Shown in pieces: positions 44,108-56,242 of a stretch of DNA of 64,000 nt. The translations under genes and the position numbers were made by a program. Origin of the DNA: Trichosporon coremiiforme (Eukaryota > Basidiomycota > Tremellomycetes > Trichosporonales > Trichosporonaceae); contig BCJJ01000010.1 in the NCBI GenBank assembly GCA_039545355.1, positions 257,085 to 321,084 on the forward strand. Direction: 5' to 3'. Position 1 is the first letter of the stretch; each line of letters starts with the position of its first letter. Under the pieces are notes generated by a model, which saw only the letters and a list, made by a program, of their open reading frames with translations, made no database searches and was not told the origin of the DNA.

Positions 44108-47100
44108 TTACGCCGTCCCTGCCGCCTCTCCCTCGGTCTGGACAATCGACTCACGTTCCCTCGTCTTCTTGCGGCCGGGGAGGCGGTCCTTGATGCCTCT
44201 CCCGATCCACTTTGCGCTGCGGTAAGCGCCGACCTGGGCCATGCCGCGGCCCCTGGACTCGAGCTGGCGCCTGTGCGCCTTATCGATTTCCTTCTGCTCG
44301 TGCTTGTCGATGACACCGTCGTCCTCGAAGTGTTTCTGCATCTCCGAGATCTCGCTCTCGCCCTCAGTCGCCATCCAGGCCTCGAACGCGTGCCGGCGGC
44401 TCTGGGACAGGCGCAGCTTCTCGTGCTGAATGTCGAGACCCGCGCTGAACGTCATCTTGGCTGTGACGGAGCCGACGAGCTCGAACTCGTGGTGCTTCAG
44501 CGTCTGGTCGTTGATCACGTTCTGACGCAGAACCTGCATGTCCGGGCCAGTGATGACGGGGATCTCGACCTCGCCCTCGATGTCATCCGTCAGATCCTGC
44601 AGCCACAGAACCGCGATCGCCTCGGGCTTGCCCTGTCCGATAAGCTTGCCGATGCCCGACGCGCCAAACTCGAACACAATGTGGGACTGGTACCGGTTGT
44701 ACACGGGGAAGTACTCGGGTTGGTCAGTGTTCCACTTGACACACTGGCCATCAGCCTCGCTGTGTCGCTTGCTGAGCTTCTCGGTCCACTCCTGCGTCGA
44801 TACGGTGAGCGCCATGCGCTCGGCCTCGAACTTGTCCTTCTTCGAGGGGTCGGCGCGCAGGACGATATCCTGCACGGCGACGGTACCCGTGTTCCAGCCA
44901 CGCATGTTGACCGGCAGCTTGGTGCGCACGGAGCGGAACGCAAACGAGATGTTCGCCTTGCCGAATCCGACACCCTCCTGGATGGGGTAGGTGGCGGTGA
45001 CAGAGGACGCCTCGCAGAACACGTCGGCGAGGTTGACCGATACGACGCCCATGATAGGGTCATTCTCACGCAGACGCGAGTCGCGAATGACGACACGGAC
45101 CTCAGTCGTCGTGTAGTCGCGAATGAAGATCTCGGTACCGGCATCGAAGTAGGGGTTCGTAGTGTACTGCTTGACACGAGTCTTGTAGCACAGCTCGTCG
45201 TTGACAATGAACTCGCCGTAACCACACGGAAGATTCTTGGTCTGCTCGCTGGGGTCGTCCGTGTCCTGGCCAGCCTCACCCTCGCGGTCCGTGCCGCTCT
45301 TGCCCTCGAGCTGCTGGCGCTCGAGATTGTTGACCTGGTGCAGGATGATCGAAAGAACACCCGAGGGCCACGCGTCGTCGGGGCGCGTCTTGGAGACGTC
45401 GGGCGGCGGGGGAGGAGGGTAGTCGCGAGCAGGGTTCGGTCCTTTGTCGCCGGGGAGCATCTCGGAGCGAGCAGCAGACTTCTGACCAGGGTCCTGTTTA
45501 GCCTCCTTGGCAGTAGGCAGGCGCTCGTTGGCCTTCTTCAGCGGAACCTTGTCAAAGAAGCCGATGGACCACGTTATGGTACCCGGCATGTCGTTGCCGT
45601 CTTCGAAGCCCATGAGTCCGTCCGTGCGGTCGAACATCTTGTTGGGGTGGCGGATCAGCTCCTTGACGGGGATCTGGACGCGGCCCACGAGGTCGCTGAT
45701 GTCAGTTTGTTACGGTTTGTTCAACTCACTCAGCGCTCATCTTGTCACTGTCCCAGAGCATGACGGCGAGGTCCTCGTCGGAACGGATTTCGTCCTCGGT
45801 TAGCTGCAGCGCGGCAGTCTCCTCGTAGACGGGGTTCAGGTCCTCGATGATGATACGGGTCGAGTAGAGCGGGCGGCCGTACTTGGCGTACGCGAGCACG
45901 ATGTACGGGTCCGACTTGCCGTTGTTGTCCTGCGCCGAGAGGCCCTCGCAGTAGTGAACCGTAATGATGAATACACCAATAGCGCGCGTGTCGCCAACAG
46001 CGGCACCAGAGAGCATGTCCTTCAGGTTGATCGTCATACTCTTGGGCACACAGAGCTCAGAAGTACCAGCGGCAATGGCCTCCTTGACGAAGCCGGAGAT
46101 CAGGGGCAGGTCAAGCACGTTGGGCAGGTGGCGCGACATGGGGATGGCAGACACCTCAACGCTGGGTACACCGCACAGCGCGAACGTGCAGTTACGCACG
46201 AAGGGCGGCTCGGGAATGAACTGCAGGCGGACACGGGCGATACCGTGGATCTGCTCGATCTGAATCCTTGTATTGTCAGCTCCAGCGTAACCGAAAAAGC
46301 TTACCAGATGGGGAAGGGAATGTGGAACCAATCGTGGGTGCCGAGGAAGAACTCGATGAGCAAGTGAATGTTCTTGTCACGGTCGTTCTGACCAGGCTGC
46401 GCCGAGTACTGGAACGCAACCTCAAAGTTGTAGTAGTCACCAGCCTGGTCCTCCTTCAGGACGTCGCCGTCCATCTCCTTCGACGGCGTGTCGGTGCCCT
46501 CGTCGATCCAGTTGGTCCTGGGGTATCCGTGGTCGCCGGGCTGGTCGGGCAGCGCACGAACAGAAGACAGCCTCAAGGGGTTACGGCCCTGTCCGAGGTC
46601 GGTAATGCGGACAGCGTCGACAAAGCTGGGCAGCGAGGCCTGCAGAATGTCCTCGACCATGTCGGCCATGGGGACGAAGAGGGAAGGGTCAATGTTCTGC
46701 ACGTCAGTTTCGTAGGCTACCGTCTTCGAAACTTACACCCCAGACAAGCTCGATCAGACCGTTGAGCCACTCCGCGCTCTCAGGGTAGGGCGGGGCGAAC
46801 GCCTGACCGCGCGCGCGCGTGAGGTCGAGACGGATAGCGTCGACCTCCTTCTCGAGGTTCTTCAGCAGAAGTCCGGTAGCCGCGTACAGTCCAATGCCAA
46901 CAAGCATGAGGAGGAAGGTACGCCAGAGGGCGGTCATGAGGCCGTTTCCAAAAGCCACGAAGAACCAGAGCACAAGACAAGAGCCGATGATGAGGTACTG
47001 CAGCTGCTGGCAGCGCTGCAGGAGGTCGTTGATGCTCGAAGGCGCAGGCGGCGGGAAGGGGAAGTACGTGACGTTGCCGCCCGAGATGCGGGTGCGCGAC

Positions 47101-48167
47101 GGCTCAAAGTCTGCTGTCAGCACTGCGAAAAGGGCGGTAGTAACCGTAGTACAGTGGATCGGGGAGCATCTCTTCGCGGCGCTTGAGGATGAGCCGCGCA
47201 AGCCCGAGCGCCTGGAGCAGCTGCTCGTGCCGCCGCATGAGGAAGGATATGATCTTCCCCAGGAGCCGCTTGCGTGTTCGTCTGCCGCGAGAGAAGATGC
47301 CCATACAATGAGAGGGTGGTGTAGTGTGGTCTAGTAGGGAAAAGCAAGATGATCGCCGCAGCAATCATGGCGACATGGCCGTGCATGACCACACCGCGCA
47401 GCGCCGGCGGCCGGTAGCGCACACGGCGCGAGCGGCACAATTGAGGGCGTGCACGGCGCAGCGGTGCAGGGGCGCGACACCGCGCGCGACTCGCGCTTCG
47501 CGGACACGCGGCAGGAAGGAAAGGAAAGCACGTACCTTTCGGGTCTGCGTCCTTGACCACGATGACTCCGCCTGTGATGGGGTCCCGCACTCGGCGTTCT
47601 CCCTTCTGGGCCTTCTTGATGCGGTCGGTCGGCTTCTCTGCACTCTGTCAGCTTCGCCTCCACGCCTTGAAGCTCACCCGTGAAGGAGGTCATCTGGTCC
47701 ATGAGTCTCTGCTTCTCGTTGGCCGCGTTCTTGGGGTCGGCCCTCTTGCGGCTCTGGCCCCCCTCACCCGCGACCTTGTTTCCAGCCGTGGTCGGCGAGT
47801 CCTGAGGGTTGACTGCGTCGCCGTCCCCGTCTACATGGACGTAGGCCGGCTGTCCCTCTTCCTCAGACGTAGGACCTTCCTTGGCGAGCCGATCCTCGTC
47901 CAGCTGCGCCTGCTCGCGCATCTCCATGATGCGCGCATACTCGTCGGCCTGCTGCTGGTGGCGCTGGTTGATCTGCTGCCAGTCCTGGGCCTTGGGCACC
48001 TTGTGCTTGGCCGAGTAGCCAGTGCCGAAGACATGAGGCGCGGGGGCGGGCGGGAGGACGGGGAAGTCGGCGGACCGCTTGGCCGTGCTGTTCTTGGACG
48101 GAGACGACCCTGTGCCGGTCTTGGTGGTTTTGGTAGCAGTCGGCGTCCCGTTGGTGGTCGTCGACAT
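44108..48167 (-). CDS. SMP/C2-domain membrane-contact-site protein (tricalbin / Mug190-like)
   Basis: Six exons (48167-47678, 47637-47536, 47110-46737, 46696-46305, 46266-45730, 45695-44108) give 1160 residues. The order is a disordered charged N-terminus, the family motif RRVRDPITGGVIVVKDA, and a membrane hairpin at about residues 225-275 (LIIGSCLVLWFFVAFGN, then LLMLVGIGLYAATGLLL). An SMP lipid-transfer domain beginning WLNGLIELVWG follows, then one C2 domain (residues about 560-640, GLSAQDNNGKSDPYIVL) and a second, divergent C2 domain (from about 740, with NPYFDAGTEIFI). A basic C-terminal tail ends it. Such proteins tether ER to plasma membrane and move lipids. The second intron, 425 nt, is far longer than its neighbours. 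The frame is kept throughout. Confidence 0.9.
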
Positions 48168-49193
48168 GGTTGCTTCACTCGCTTCACCGGTGTCGACGGA
48201 TGGTGAGGAGTTGACAGTCGATGAGCGATGAAGTGTGGCTGTGATTGTGCTTGGAGTCGATCGGGAGGGGTGTCAGGAGCAAGCGCCGGTTTAAGAAAGG
48301 AGGGTCAGCGCCAGGCAGCGTCAGCGCCGAGGGTACGAGGGTAGGGGGTACTAAGAGACCACCACCCCGAGACGTAAAATGGTGTGCGACAATCCCCTAC
48401 GTCATACCTCATACCGCCCTCCACCACTGATCCACCACGCCGAGCCAACCCTAAGAGGGAGGCACCCAGCCATGGAATTGGACGCTGCCCGCCCTCTCTG
48501 CCCTCTCCGCAGGCGCCCCATGCTTGCATCTCCGCGCCTCCGCCCATGCACACTACGGCCCTGCTTGGCACTGTCACTATGCTTCGTTCCATGCTCTTTT
48601 TCTGGTTCCTTCCGAGGAGCGCGACCGGAGCGATTATGCACTGTCGAATGACCGCGCCGGGCCAGACGTCGCGACGACGCCAGCGTTCCTTGCCTCACGA
48701 CAGTCCTGAACCCACATTTATCTTGCTATGACGTTGATGTCGGCACCTTCCCTCGTGCCTCTCCCATCTCTGCGCGCCCCGCACCGTTCCTCCAAAAGCT
48801 GCGATCGCGTCAGATCAGATGTCCATATGTCTCGGCGGATCCATGTAACCTGCTACGCGCATGACTGTTAGTGCTATTTAACCGTCTCCACGGATCTATC
48901 TCAGCTCTGCATGCTTGCCTCGACATCATCAGTTCAATGCAGAAATCAGTTTCGAACAGCTGCAACTTCTTTTGGAGAACTCTAATTACCACAAATGCAT
49001 ACAGTAAGAGGGACATCTATTCAAAACCAGCAGTGACACAGTAAAATCAAATCAGATAGCGACGATCACCAGGCTGCGCAACGGTGGAAGAACCTTGATG
49101 CTATTTTTGAAGGGGCGCCTTAACGGCGTGTTGAGGGAGGTAGATTGTTACGTATATGTTTGGAAAGGCGGAGGGGAGGGAGGGGGATTTAGC
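48168..49193. other. Intergenic region
   Basis: Upstream of the SMP/C2 gene and 3' of the nucleolin-like gene. No supported gene was found. Confidence 0.55.
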
Positions 49194-50636
49194 TTAGTCG
49201 AAGGTGACCTTCTGGCCGGCAGACTCGACAATGCCGCCGGTGCGGGCGCCACCGCGGGGAGGGCCGCCACGGCCACGGCCACCGCCGCGACCACCACCAC
49301 CACGGCCGCCGAAGCCGCCGCGGCCACCGCGGCCACCACCACCACGGCCACCGCCGAAGCCACCGGCACCGCCGTTGTCGGGCTTGGGAGGAGCGAAGTC
49401 GATACGGATGCGGCGCGAGCCGAACTCAGATCCGTTGAGGGCCTCGAGGGCGGCGGTAGCCTGGGCAACGTCACCGAAGGTGACGTAGCCGAAGCCCTTG
49501 GCGGCGCCGGTTTCCCGGTCGGTGGGGAGACGGACAGACTGGACGTCACCGTACTCGCCGAAGGTCTCGTAGATGTGGTCCTCAGTCGTGTCGAAGGGGA
49601 GCGAGCCGATCCAGAGGGTGTCGGCAGGGGGCGAGCGCTTGTCGTTGAAGACCTTGGCGCGCTTGTCGGCGTCGGGCTTGCGGGCGTTGGCAAAGTTGAC
49701 ACGGACGGCACGGCCGTCGAGCTCCTTGCCCTCGAACTCGATGGCCTTGATGGCAGAGTCAACGTCGGCGAACTCGACGTAACCGAAGCCACGCGAGCGC
49801 TGGGTGTCGCGGTCGAGAACAATGCGGGCAGAGATGACCTCACCGCACGAAGCGAACTCGGAAGCGAGCCAGTCGTTGTCGATGTTCCACGAGAGACCAC
49901 CAACGAAAACCGTGTTGGTAGCCTCCTGCTCACCCTCAGAGGTCTTGACCTTCTTGACGGGGGCGGGAGCGGCGGCAGCCTCGGGCTCCTCCTCAGCCTT
50001 GCGCTTGTTGGAAGCGGGCTTGCCCGCCTCCTCCTCGTCGGACGAGTCGGAAGAAGAGTCCGAGTCGGACGAAGACGAAGACGAGGTCTCCTTCTTCTCC
50101 TCCTTCTTCTCGGTCTTCTTCTCCTCCTCGTCGTCGGAGTCAGAGTCAGAGTCCGAAGAGTCAGAGTCAGACGAGTCGGACGAGGACTCCTCCTTCTTGG
50201 CGGCGGCCTTGGGGGCGGCGGCCTTAGCGGCGGGCTTCTCGTCCTCAGAGTCAGACGAGTCAGAGTCCGAAGAGTCAGAGTCAGACGAGTCGGACGACTC
50301 CTCCTTCTTGGCGGCAGCCTTGCCCTTGGCTGCGGGCTTCTCCTCCTCCTCAGAAGACGAGTCAGAGTCGGAGTCAGACTCGGACTCGGACGAGCTGCTT
50401 TCGGGGGTAGGCTCCTTCTTGGACTTCTTGGACTTCTTCTCGACCTTGGCGACCTATTGGGAATGTCAGCGGATGGATCGAACAAATTTCCTGTGCTCGT
50501 GCGATCTCTCACATCACCGGTGACGGCGATGACAGACGTTCGGCAACCACCATAAACGTACCTTGGCGGCAGCGGCAACGGCCTTCTCGTCCTTCTTGGA
50601 CTTCTTGTCAACCTTAGCGGCGCTCTTGGAACCCAT
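49194..50636 (-). CDS. NSR1: Nucleolin-like RNA-binding protein (Nsr1/Gar2 type)
   Basis: Two exons (50636-50562 and 50453-49194) give 444 residues. The first 220 residues alternate Lys/Ala blocks with long Ser/Asp/Glu runs that are ideal casein kinase 2 sites. Two RRMs follow: the first with VFVGGLSWN (RNP2) and RGFGYVEF (RNP1), the second with LWIGSLPFD and KGFGYVTF. The protein ends in an RGG/FGG-rich tail that binds RNA and G-quadruplexes. Family members act in the nucleolus in pre-rRNA processing and 40S assembly. The coding exon 2 has no Met codon, so it would be missed by methods that need an internal ATG. Expression is expected to be high. Confidence 0.93.
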
Positions 50637-51843
50637 GGTTGTTTTTGTGGATGGAGGGGTATGGGGTGATGGACAAGAGGGATTGCACCACAGCCTTGTT
50701 TATGGGCCTGACCCGCTCGCTATCCAAAATTCTGTGACCAGAAGATTTAATCAATATCGCGGCATCAAATCGGCTGATAAATTCCACGTGGGATTGCACC
50801 CGCTCGGCAGACCAGCAGAAAAGAAACTCTGTGAAGGCTGGCTCAAGCTGGCTGGAGTTGGCGTACGCTGGCGGTCATATCCTGCATGCGTCTGGTGACT
50901 TGCCCAGAGCTCAGGTGGCTACCATTGCTGAATGAGGTTTGGCTCTTTGCTGAAATGGAAACGCTGAAGGGGCATGGACATTTACTTGTTAGAAGCATGA
51001 GTGCATTGTCAGCGACCAGAAGGGAGATGATAAGAAGCTGGAGCTTCTAGTTGCCGAATGGGACGCAAGAGTAGTGCACGTTGCGTTGTAGTGAGACAAG
51101 AACAAGAGGGTGGTTACCGCCGGCAGTGGAAACCCTACTAGACTAACGTCTCGCTGCAGGACATGGTGCGCCTCGTTTTGAATCTTTTGTCCTTGGCTGG
51201 CTACGTGCGCATTCATTGGCCTAGTTGTCTATTGCCGCAACCCATCGGCACTGCTCGGCGAAGACCGACACGTCCCTGCCTTGAGCGTCCATCTGCTCAT
51301 GTTGGCTGGGCATGTGGACTTGCCTGTCCTTTGGATCCTCTCTGTGGACCGAAGATGTGGGTCACGTCAATCATAGAGCCCAACCGAGTTGCGCAGCACA
51401 CTCGCGAGGTGTGTGAAGAGACGCTCTGTGCGAAGAAGGCTGTTCTGTGCATTCTATGTGTTCCCTCGACGTGATAGATCACCGCACAAGCAGAACGTCC
51501 ATGCATCGGAAATATCGCTGGTTATCGCTGCAAGGTGTCGTCTTGCGGGGTTCAGGAGCAGGACAGTCACGTGTATGGCGCGTCGATCTCCATCGGCCGA
51601 CAACGCCGCCGGTTTTCAGTACTTTACGTAAGCATTTTCATCGCCGTTTTGGTGGAGTTGTCGATGTACGCACAGGGTGTGACGTCGTCCTGGCTGCCAG
51701 TCCTGCCCAGTCCTGAGACACCTGATCCTGATCAAAGTAAAGCTTTCGTCGTGTCCCCCTTTCGCATCTGCATCCTCCTTCACCACATCTTTTACAACAA
51801 CAACCTCCCTCCACTTCCCTTTCCTCCCCCCTCCTCCGTCACC
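50637..51843. other. Divergent intergenic region
   Basis: Promoters of the nucleolin-like gene and of IDH1. No additional gene was supported. The 100 bases before the IDH1 ATG are strongly C/T-rich. Confidence 0.55.
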
Positions 51844-53264
51844 ATGTTCGCCGCTCGCCGTGCTACCCGCAGCGTCATCCCCACCCTCCGCGCCTTCCAG
51901 GTGAGCGACCACGCGCAACTGTCAAATTTGAACGGCCACTGACGGACAAGGCTTCGCGCGGTTACGCTTCCACTGCCGATGTCACCTCTGCCTACGCCGG
52001 CAAGAAGGACGCCAACGTGAGTTGCAGATGTGCATAGCGGCAGCTAACATGCAGGGCAACTACACCGTTACTCTAATCCCCGGTGACGGTGCGTTCAAGC
52101 CGTGAGCGGCCGCTCGATGCCTCTACGAGGCGGGGCGAGCGCGCTCTGTTTATTCTTGTTTTTACTGACAGACAGGTATCGGCCCCGAGATCTCTGAGGC
52201 TGTCAAGAAGATCTACACTGCTGCTGGCGTAAGTTTCAGCCGCTGATCGGCGGCCGAGCAATCGCTGATAACCAGGCCCCTATTGTTTGGGAGGAGGTTG
52301 ACGTTACCCCCATTCTCAAGGACGGCAAGACCACCCTTCCTGCTGACGCCGTCGCTTCCGTCAAGAAGAACACCGTCGCCCTCAAGGGTCCCCTTGCTAC
52401 CCCCAGTGAGTACCTCCGCGATGTCTAGCGCTATGCTAAGTCGTCAAACCTCGGATGCATTCAGAGCTTACCTTCTCAGTCGGCAAGGGCCACGTCTCGA
52501 TGAACCTCACCCTTCGTCGTGCCTTCCACCTCTTCGCCAACGTCCGTCCGTGTGTCTCCATCAAGGGCTACAAGACCCTCTACGATGACGTTAACACCGT
52601 CCTCATCCGTGAGAACACCGAGGGAGAGTACTCTGGTATCGAGCACGTTATCGTCGACGGTGTCGTCCAGTCGATCAAGCTCATCACCTACGAGGCTTCC
52701 GAGCGTGTTGCCCGCTACGCCTTCCACTACGCCCAGGAGTCCGGCCGCAACAAGGTTCTTGCCGTCCACAAGGCCAACATCATGAAGATGTCCGACGGCA
52801 TGTTCCTCACCGCGTGCCGCGCCGTCGCCAAGGAGTACCCCAACGTCCAGTACAACGAGGACCTCCTTGACCGTGTCTGTCTCCGCATCACCCAGGACCC
52901 CGCTCCCTTCTCGCAGGAGGTCATGGTCATGCCCAACCTCTACGGTGACATTCTCTCCGACCTTTCCGCCGGTCTCATCGGTGGTCTCGGTCTNACCCCC
53001 TCCGGNAACATNGGNAAGGACGCCTCCATCTTCGAGGCCGTCCANGGNTCCGCCCCNGACATTGCCGGCAAGGGCCTCGCCAACCCCACCGCTCTCCTCC
53101 TCTCCTCGCTCATGATGCTCCGCCACATGGGCCTCAACGACTACGCCAACAAGATCGAGACTGCCGCTCTCTCGACCATTGCTGAGGGCAAGACCGTCAC
53201 CAAGGACCTTGGCGGTAACGCTTCCACTCAGCAGTACACCGACGCCATCATTGCCAAGCTCTAA
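51844..53264 (+). CDS. IDH1: Isocitrate dehydrogenase [NAD] subunit 1, mitochondrial
   Basis: Six exons (51844-51900, 51951-52016, 52055-52088, 52176-52228, 52276-52405, 52465-53264) encode 379 residues. An Arg/Ala-rich presequence ([18 protein letters not shown]) targets mitochondria. The fold opens with [13 protein letters not shown] and shows [29 protein letters not shown] and the [12 protein letters not shown] block of the beta-decarboxylating dehydrogenase family. The absence of some active-site residues typical of Idh2 makes the regulatory Idh1 subunit likely. It acts as a heteromer in the TCA cycle, oxidising isocitrate with NAD. Seven undetermined bases (52994, 53006, 53012, 53015, 53045, 53048, 53057) lie in exon 6, all at third codon positions, and do not break the frame. 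Confidence 0.95.
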
Positions 53265-53983
53265 GAAGGGGCGATGACTGGTGTCTTGTATCTGTACTGT
53301 AAAACAACAACATTCGGGATAAAATAAACCGTTTGTGTATTGCTTAGACCTGTGATGCACAAAAATAATCAAGGCAACGGGCGCCGAGTAAGGCTCAGAA
53401 TTGGCTTAATGATTAAGGCTAATGTTGCATTTGCACACAGGTGAGATGGTTGGGGACAGTATTCAGCAATGCCAGCGTCTAGCACGCCAAGCAGCAACGA
53501 GCGCTGCTCCACTGCGAGTTCGTCTAAACTCCCAGGAACCTGCGCCTGCGCACATGTGTGCTTCCCAGTGCTGTTTCGCACGATCTGCACGGAGAGTCAG
53601 TCCTATCTCCGATCCACAGCGAGGCTTGGAGGCCGAGGCGAGGGTGTCGGGATCTGATAGCCAGCAATCCGCATCACCATCGGATCGCATGTATGTAAGC
53701 ATCAATATCTGTACAACCGGCAGCCCATGCACCTGTGTAGCAATGCAGTAACCCATGAGAGGTGTGCCGGGTCCCATTGAGATCTTCGACTCGCCGTTTA
53801 ACGTTCAGCTCATACTGCCAGAGCCTCGCCGTCAGTGAATATCTCACACTGACCTCGCCTGGCACAGTGACTGTGCAATGTTTTGACAAGCCACATTCAA
53901 GATGCACCTACTGTAGGTGCCCTTCTATTTCCACACTCGTTCGATACACGGACATGCTCTAGTCATCCATAAATCATCACTAC
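53265..53983. other. Convergent intergenic region
   Basis: 3' flanks of IDH1 and the Arp9 gene. No supported gene. Confidence 0.55.
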
Positions 53984-55631
53984 CTAGTCCTGCCACACAC
54001 CGTAAATGGCTGAGGGGCCGTGGGTGTTGTAGTCAGCTTTCGAGATCGAGTGCTTGCCCTGGGTCTCGTTGAAGATGGGCTTGGCAACCATGCTGGCACC
54101 AAGAAAGGGCGCAAGGTCACTCGTCTGGCCCTTGAAGTTGGCCATGTAGTCGGGAATATTGAGGAGGCGGAGGCGGGTTGGCTGCGAGTCGGACGGAAGA
54201 TCCGTGCTCGTCAGAAGGTACGGCGAGAGGTACGACACGATGGCGGGGGGCAGTACTGTCTGTCAGTTTCAGTGTCTGAGCCACTGCAACTTACACTTGA
54301 ATCTGGCCATGTTGCCGATGATACCGATAGCGTCCCAGATCGTCAGACGCTCCCAGGTGTTGAGACTCTCGTGCTCGATCGCACGGCCGATTGCCTCCCA
54401 CACCGTGTCGCCGCCCTTCTCGGTGCCAAAGAGGAGCGGCTCGGCAAGGCGATGGCGCACGCTGCCGACCGTGATCTCCTTCTCAGGCAGAGACGGGATC
54501 GCGACGACGATGACGTCAGCAGCCTCTGCGGCGGCAGCAGCGTCCGCCTCTGCCTTGGAAGCGGCTGCTGCAGCAGCAGCAAGCGCCTTCTTCGACTTGT
54601 GAGACGGGTTCGGGATCGCCTGCGGCACGGCATCAGCCGTGAGCTTCTTAGCGACATCGAACGCGTCTTCCTCCTCCTCCAGCTTCTTGTTCGACGTCAC
54701 GACAGCGGCCTTGACAGCCGTCTTGGCGATCGGCACCTCGATGTCATCACCCACGCACTCGGCAAAGATAAACTCCCGGATCTCCTTCACGTATTGCTCC
54801 TTCTGGCCGGGGGTGAAGGACTCTATGCCAGCGACAGACTTCAGCTCCTTGTCCAGCTTCTCGTCTGCGAGCAGGAGCTTCTCGAGATGCTGCTCGCAGT
54901 CCACCTCGCCGACGTCCACCGTTGCCGTCGCCTCCCATCGCACGATCGAGTCGTAGACAATGTTCACCTCCGACGCCTCACGCCCGATGTGCAGCACGGC
55001 ACCGGACACTGCGTTCATCGCGAACAGGGATGCGAGCGGTGACGGGAGCACAGCGAGCTGCGGGACGTTCAGGTTCTCGAACGCCATCTGGCAGTAATGC
55101 TCCTGAACGGAGAGCGGGAAGTCGACAGGCGCTGCTGGCGGGACAAGCAGTAGCGGAGATGTGTTGTTTGTTGGTCGCAGGTCCAGCAGCGAGTACATGT
55201 ACAGTCTGGCTGTCAGTTTCAGCTCTGCTATAACAACTCACAGGACAAACTCTCTTCCCTCCCAGTCTTCTTCTCCCCGCATGCTTGTGAACGGCCATCG
55301 TACCTCGATCCGCTCCTTCCCTCCATCCTCCTTCAGCGCGCTCTCGAGCCGATCTCCAATCAGCCATTCTGACCGGTTGGACGCCGGGGGCTCGCTGCCA
55401 TTCACCCCATTCATGGATACATCGCCGTTAGCGTCTGTTGGTGCCGATGCAACGTGGTTGCTCGATCCTCCGGCCCGCGGCACGCCATAGCATGCCTTGA
55501 TGGTCTGTTTGTTAGTTATTGAAGAGTCACATGCAACTCACAAGTGTAGGCAGCGAGTACAGATCTGTGACACCCCTAGAGGCATGGATGATGTCACTGT
55601 CGACGTGCACAATGACTGGCAGGTGGGCCAT
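53984..55631 (-). CDS. ARP9: Actin-related protein Arp9-like
   Basis: Four exons (55631-55542, 55504-55242, 55205-54295, 54255-53984) encode 511 residues. The fold is recognisable from VQEHYCQMAFENLNVPQLAV with the following SLFAMNAVSGAVLHIG (actin subdomain 3/4 region), the ERLTIWDAIGIIGNM segment, and the C-terminal SKADYNTHGPSAIYGVW typical of actin family ends. A large acidic and Ala-rich insertion (about residues 230-340) replaces part of the nucleotide pocket loop region, and the actin phosphate-binding DNGSG loop is absent from the N-terminus. Arp9 pairs with Arp7 in SWI/SNF and RSC chromatin remodellers in the nucleus. The assignment to Arp9 rather than another Arp rests on these features and is fairly strong. 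Confidence 0.83.
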
Positions 55632-56242
55632 CTCTTGTGTCGCGAAACTTCGGGTCGACGGTGTGGATGGATGCAGAGTCTGGTGTAAGGAACACAGCGA
55701 CGCGTGAATCAACATTGAGCCGCGAGCACCCGCCTCACCGCGCAACTGGAACCAAATTCACCTCCACCTACGTCATGTTCATGGTGGTCCTGTTATCATC
55801 TCCGACTGCCAGTCCGACCATCTGTCCAAGTCCACTGCTCATGCATGTGTTCCGGAAAAAGCTCGATCATAAACGTTTTCATGCATCGCGTTACAAAATC
55901 TTCACAAATCAATGAATCTAAACCGGCACTTCCTTCTTTCTTCTAGAGGAGAAACGGATCGAAGAAGGGGATGAATAATGTTATAAAGAGTTAGTCAGTC
56001 CTCCAGGACTGGATCACGTGATCTTGCAACACACCGTGGGAAAATGCGATTCTCCCGGCCCGCACCTCCTTCCATTCGAGAATCGTGATACTTCCAGCAT
56101 AATCCTATGGACGTTTGGTTCCGTCGCAGTGTCGTCACCGTACGAAACCGAGGTGGACATGGCAGCCAGCTATGTATAGGACCACCGAAGGAGACTTGCT
56201 TCTTGATCATCTCCAAAACAACTCCGTGAATCGTCACACAAA
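55632..56242. other. Divergent promoter of ARP9 and the p23 gene
   Basis: No gene was seen. A TTCNNGAA palindrome at 56075-56082 could be a partial heat-shock element, fitting the downstream co-chaperone, but a full three-unit element was not found. Confidence 0.5.

Noticed and set aside
44273..45763. 496-codon plus-strand frame opposite the SMP/C2 gene
   Set aside because: Shadow frame with the repeated Leu/Val/Asp pattern seen opposite other genes here.
49095..50555. 486-codon plus-strand Gly/Ala/Arg/Val frame across the nucleolin-like gene
   Set aside because: It arises from the Ser/Asp and Gly-Arg repeats read in reverse; RRM motifs are on the minus strand.
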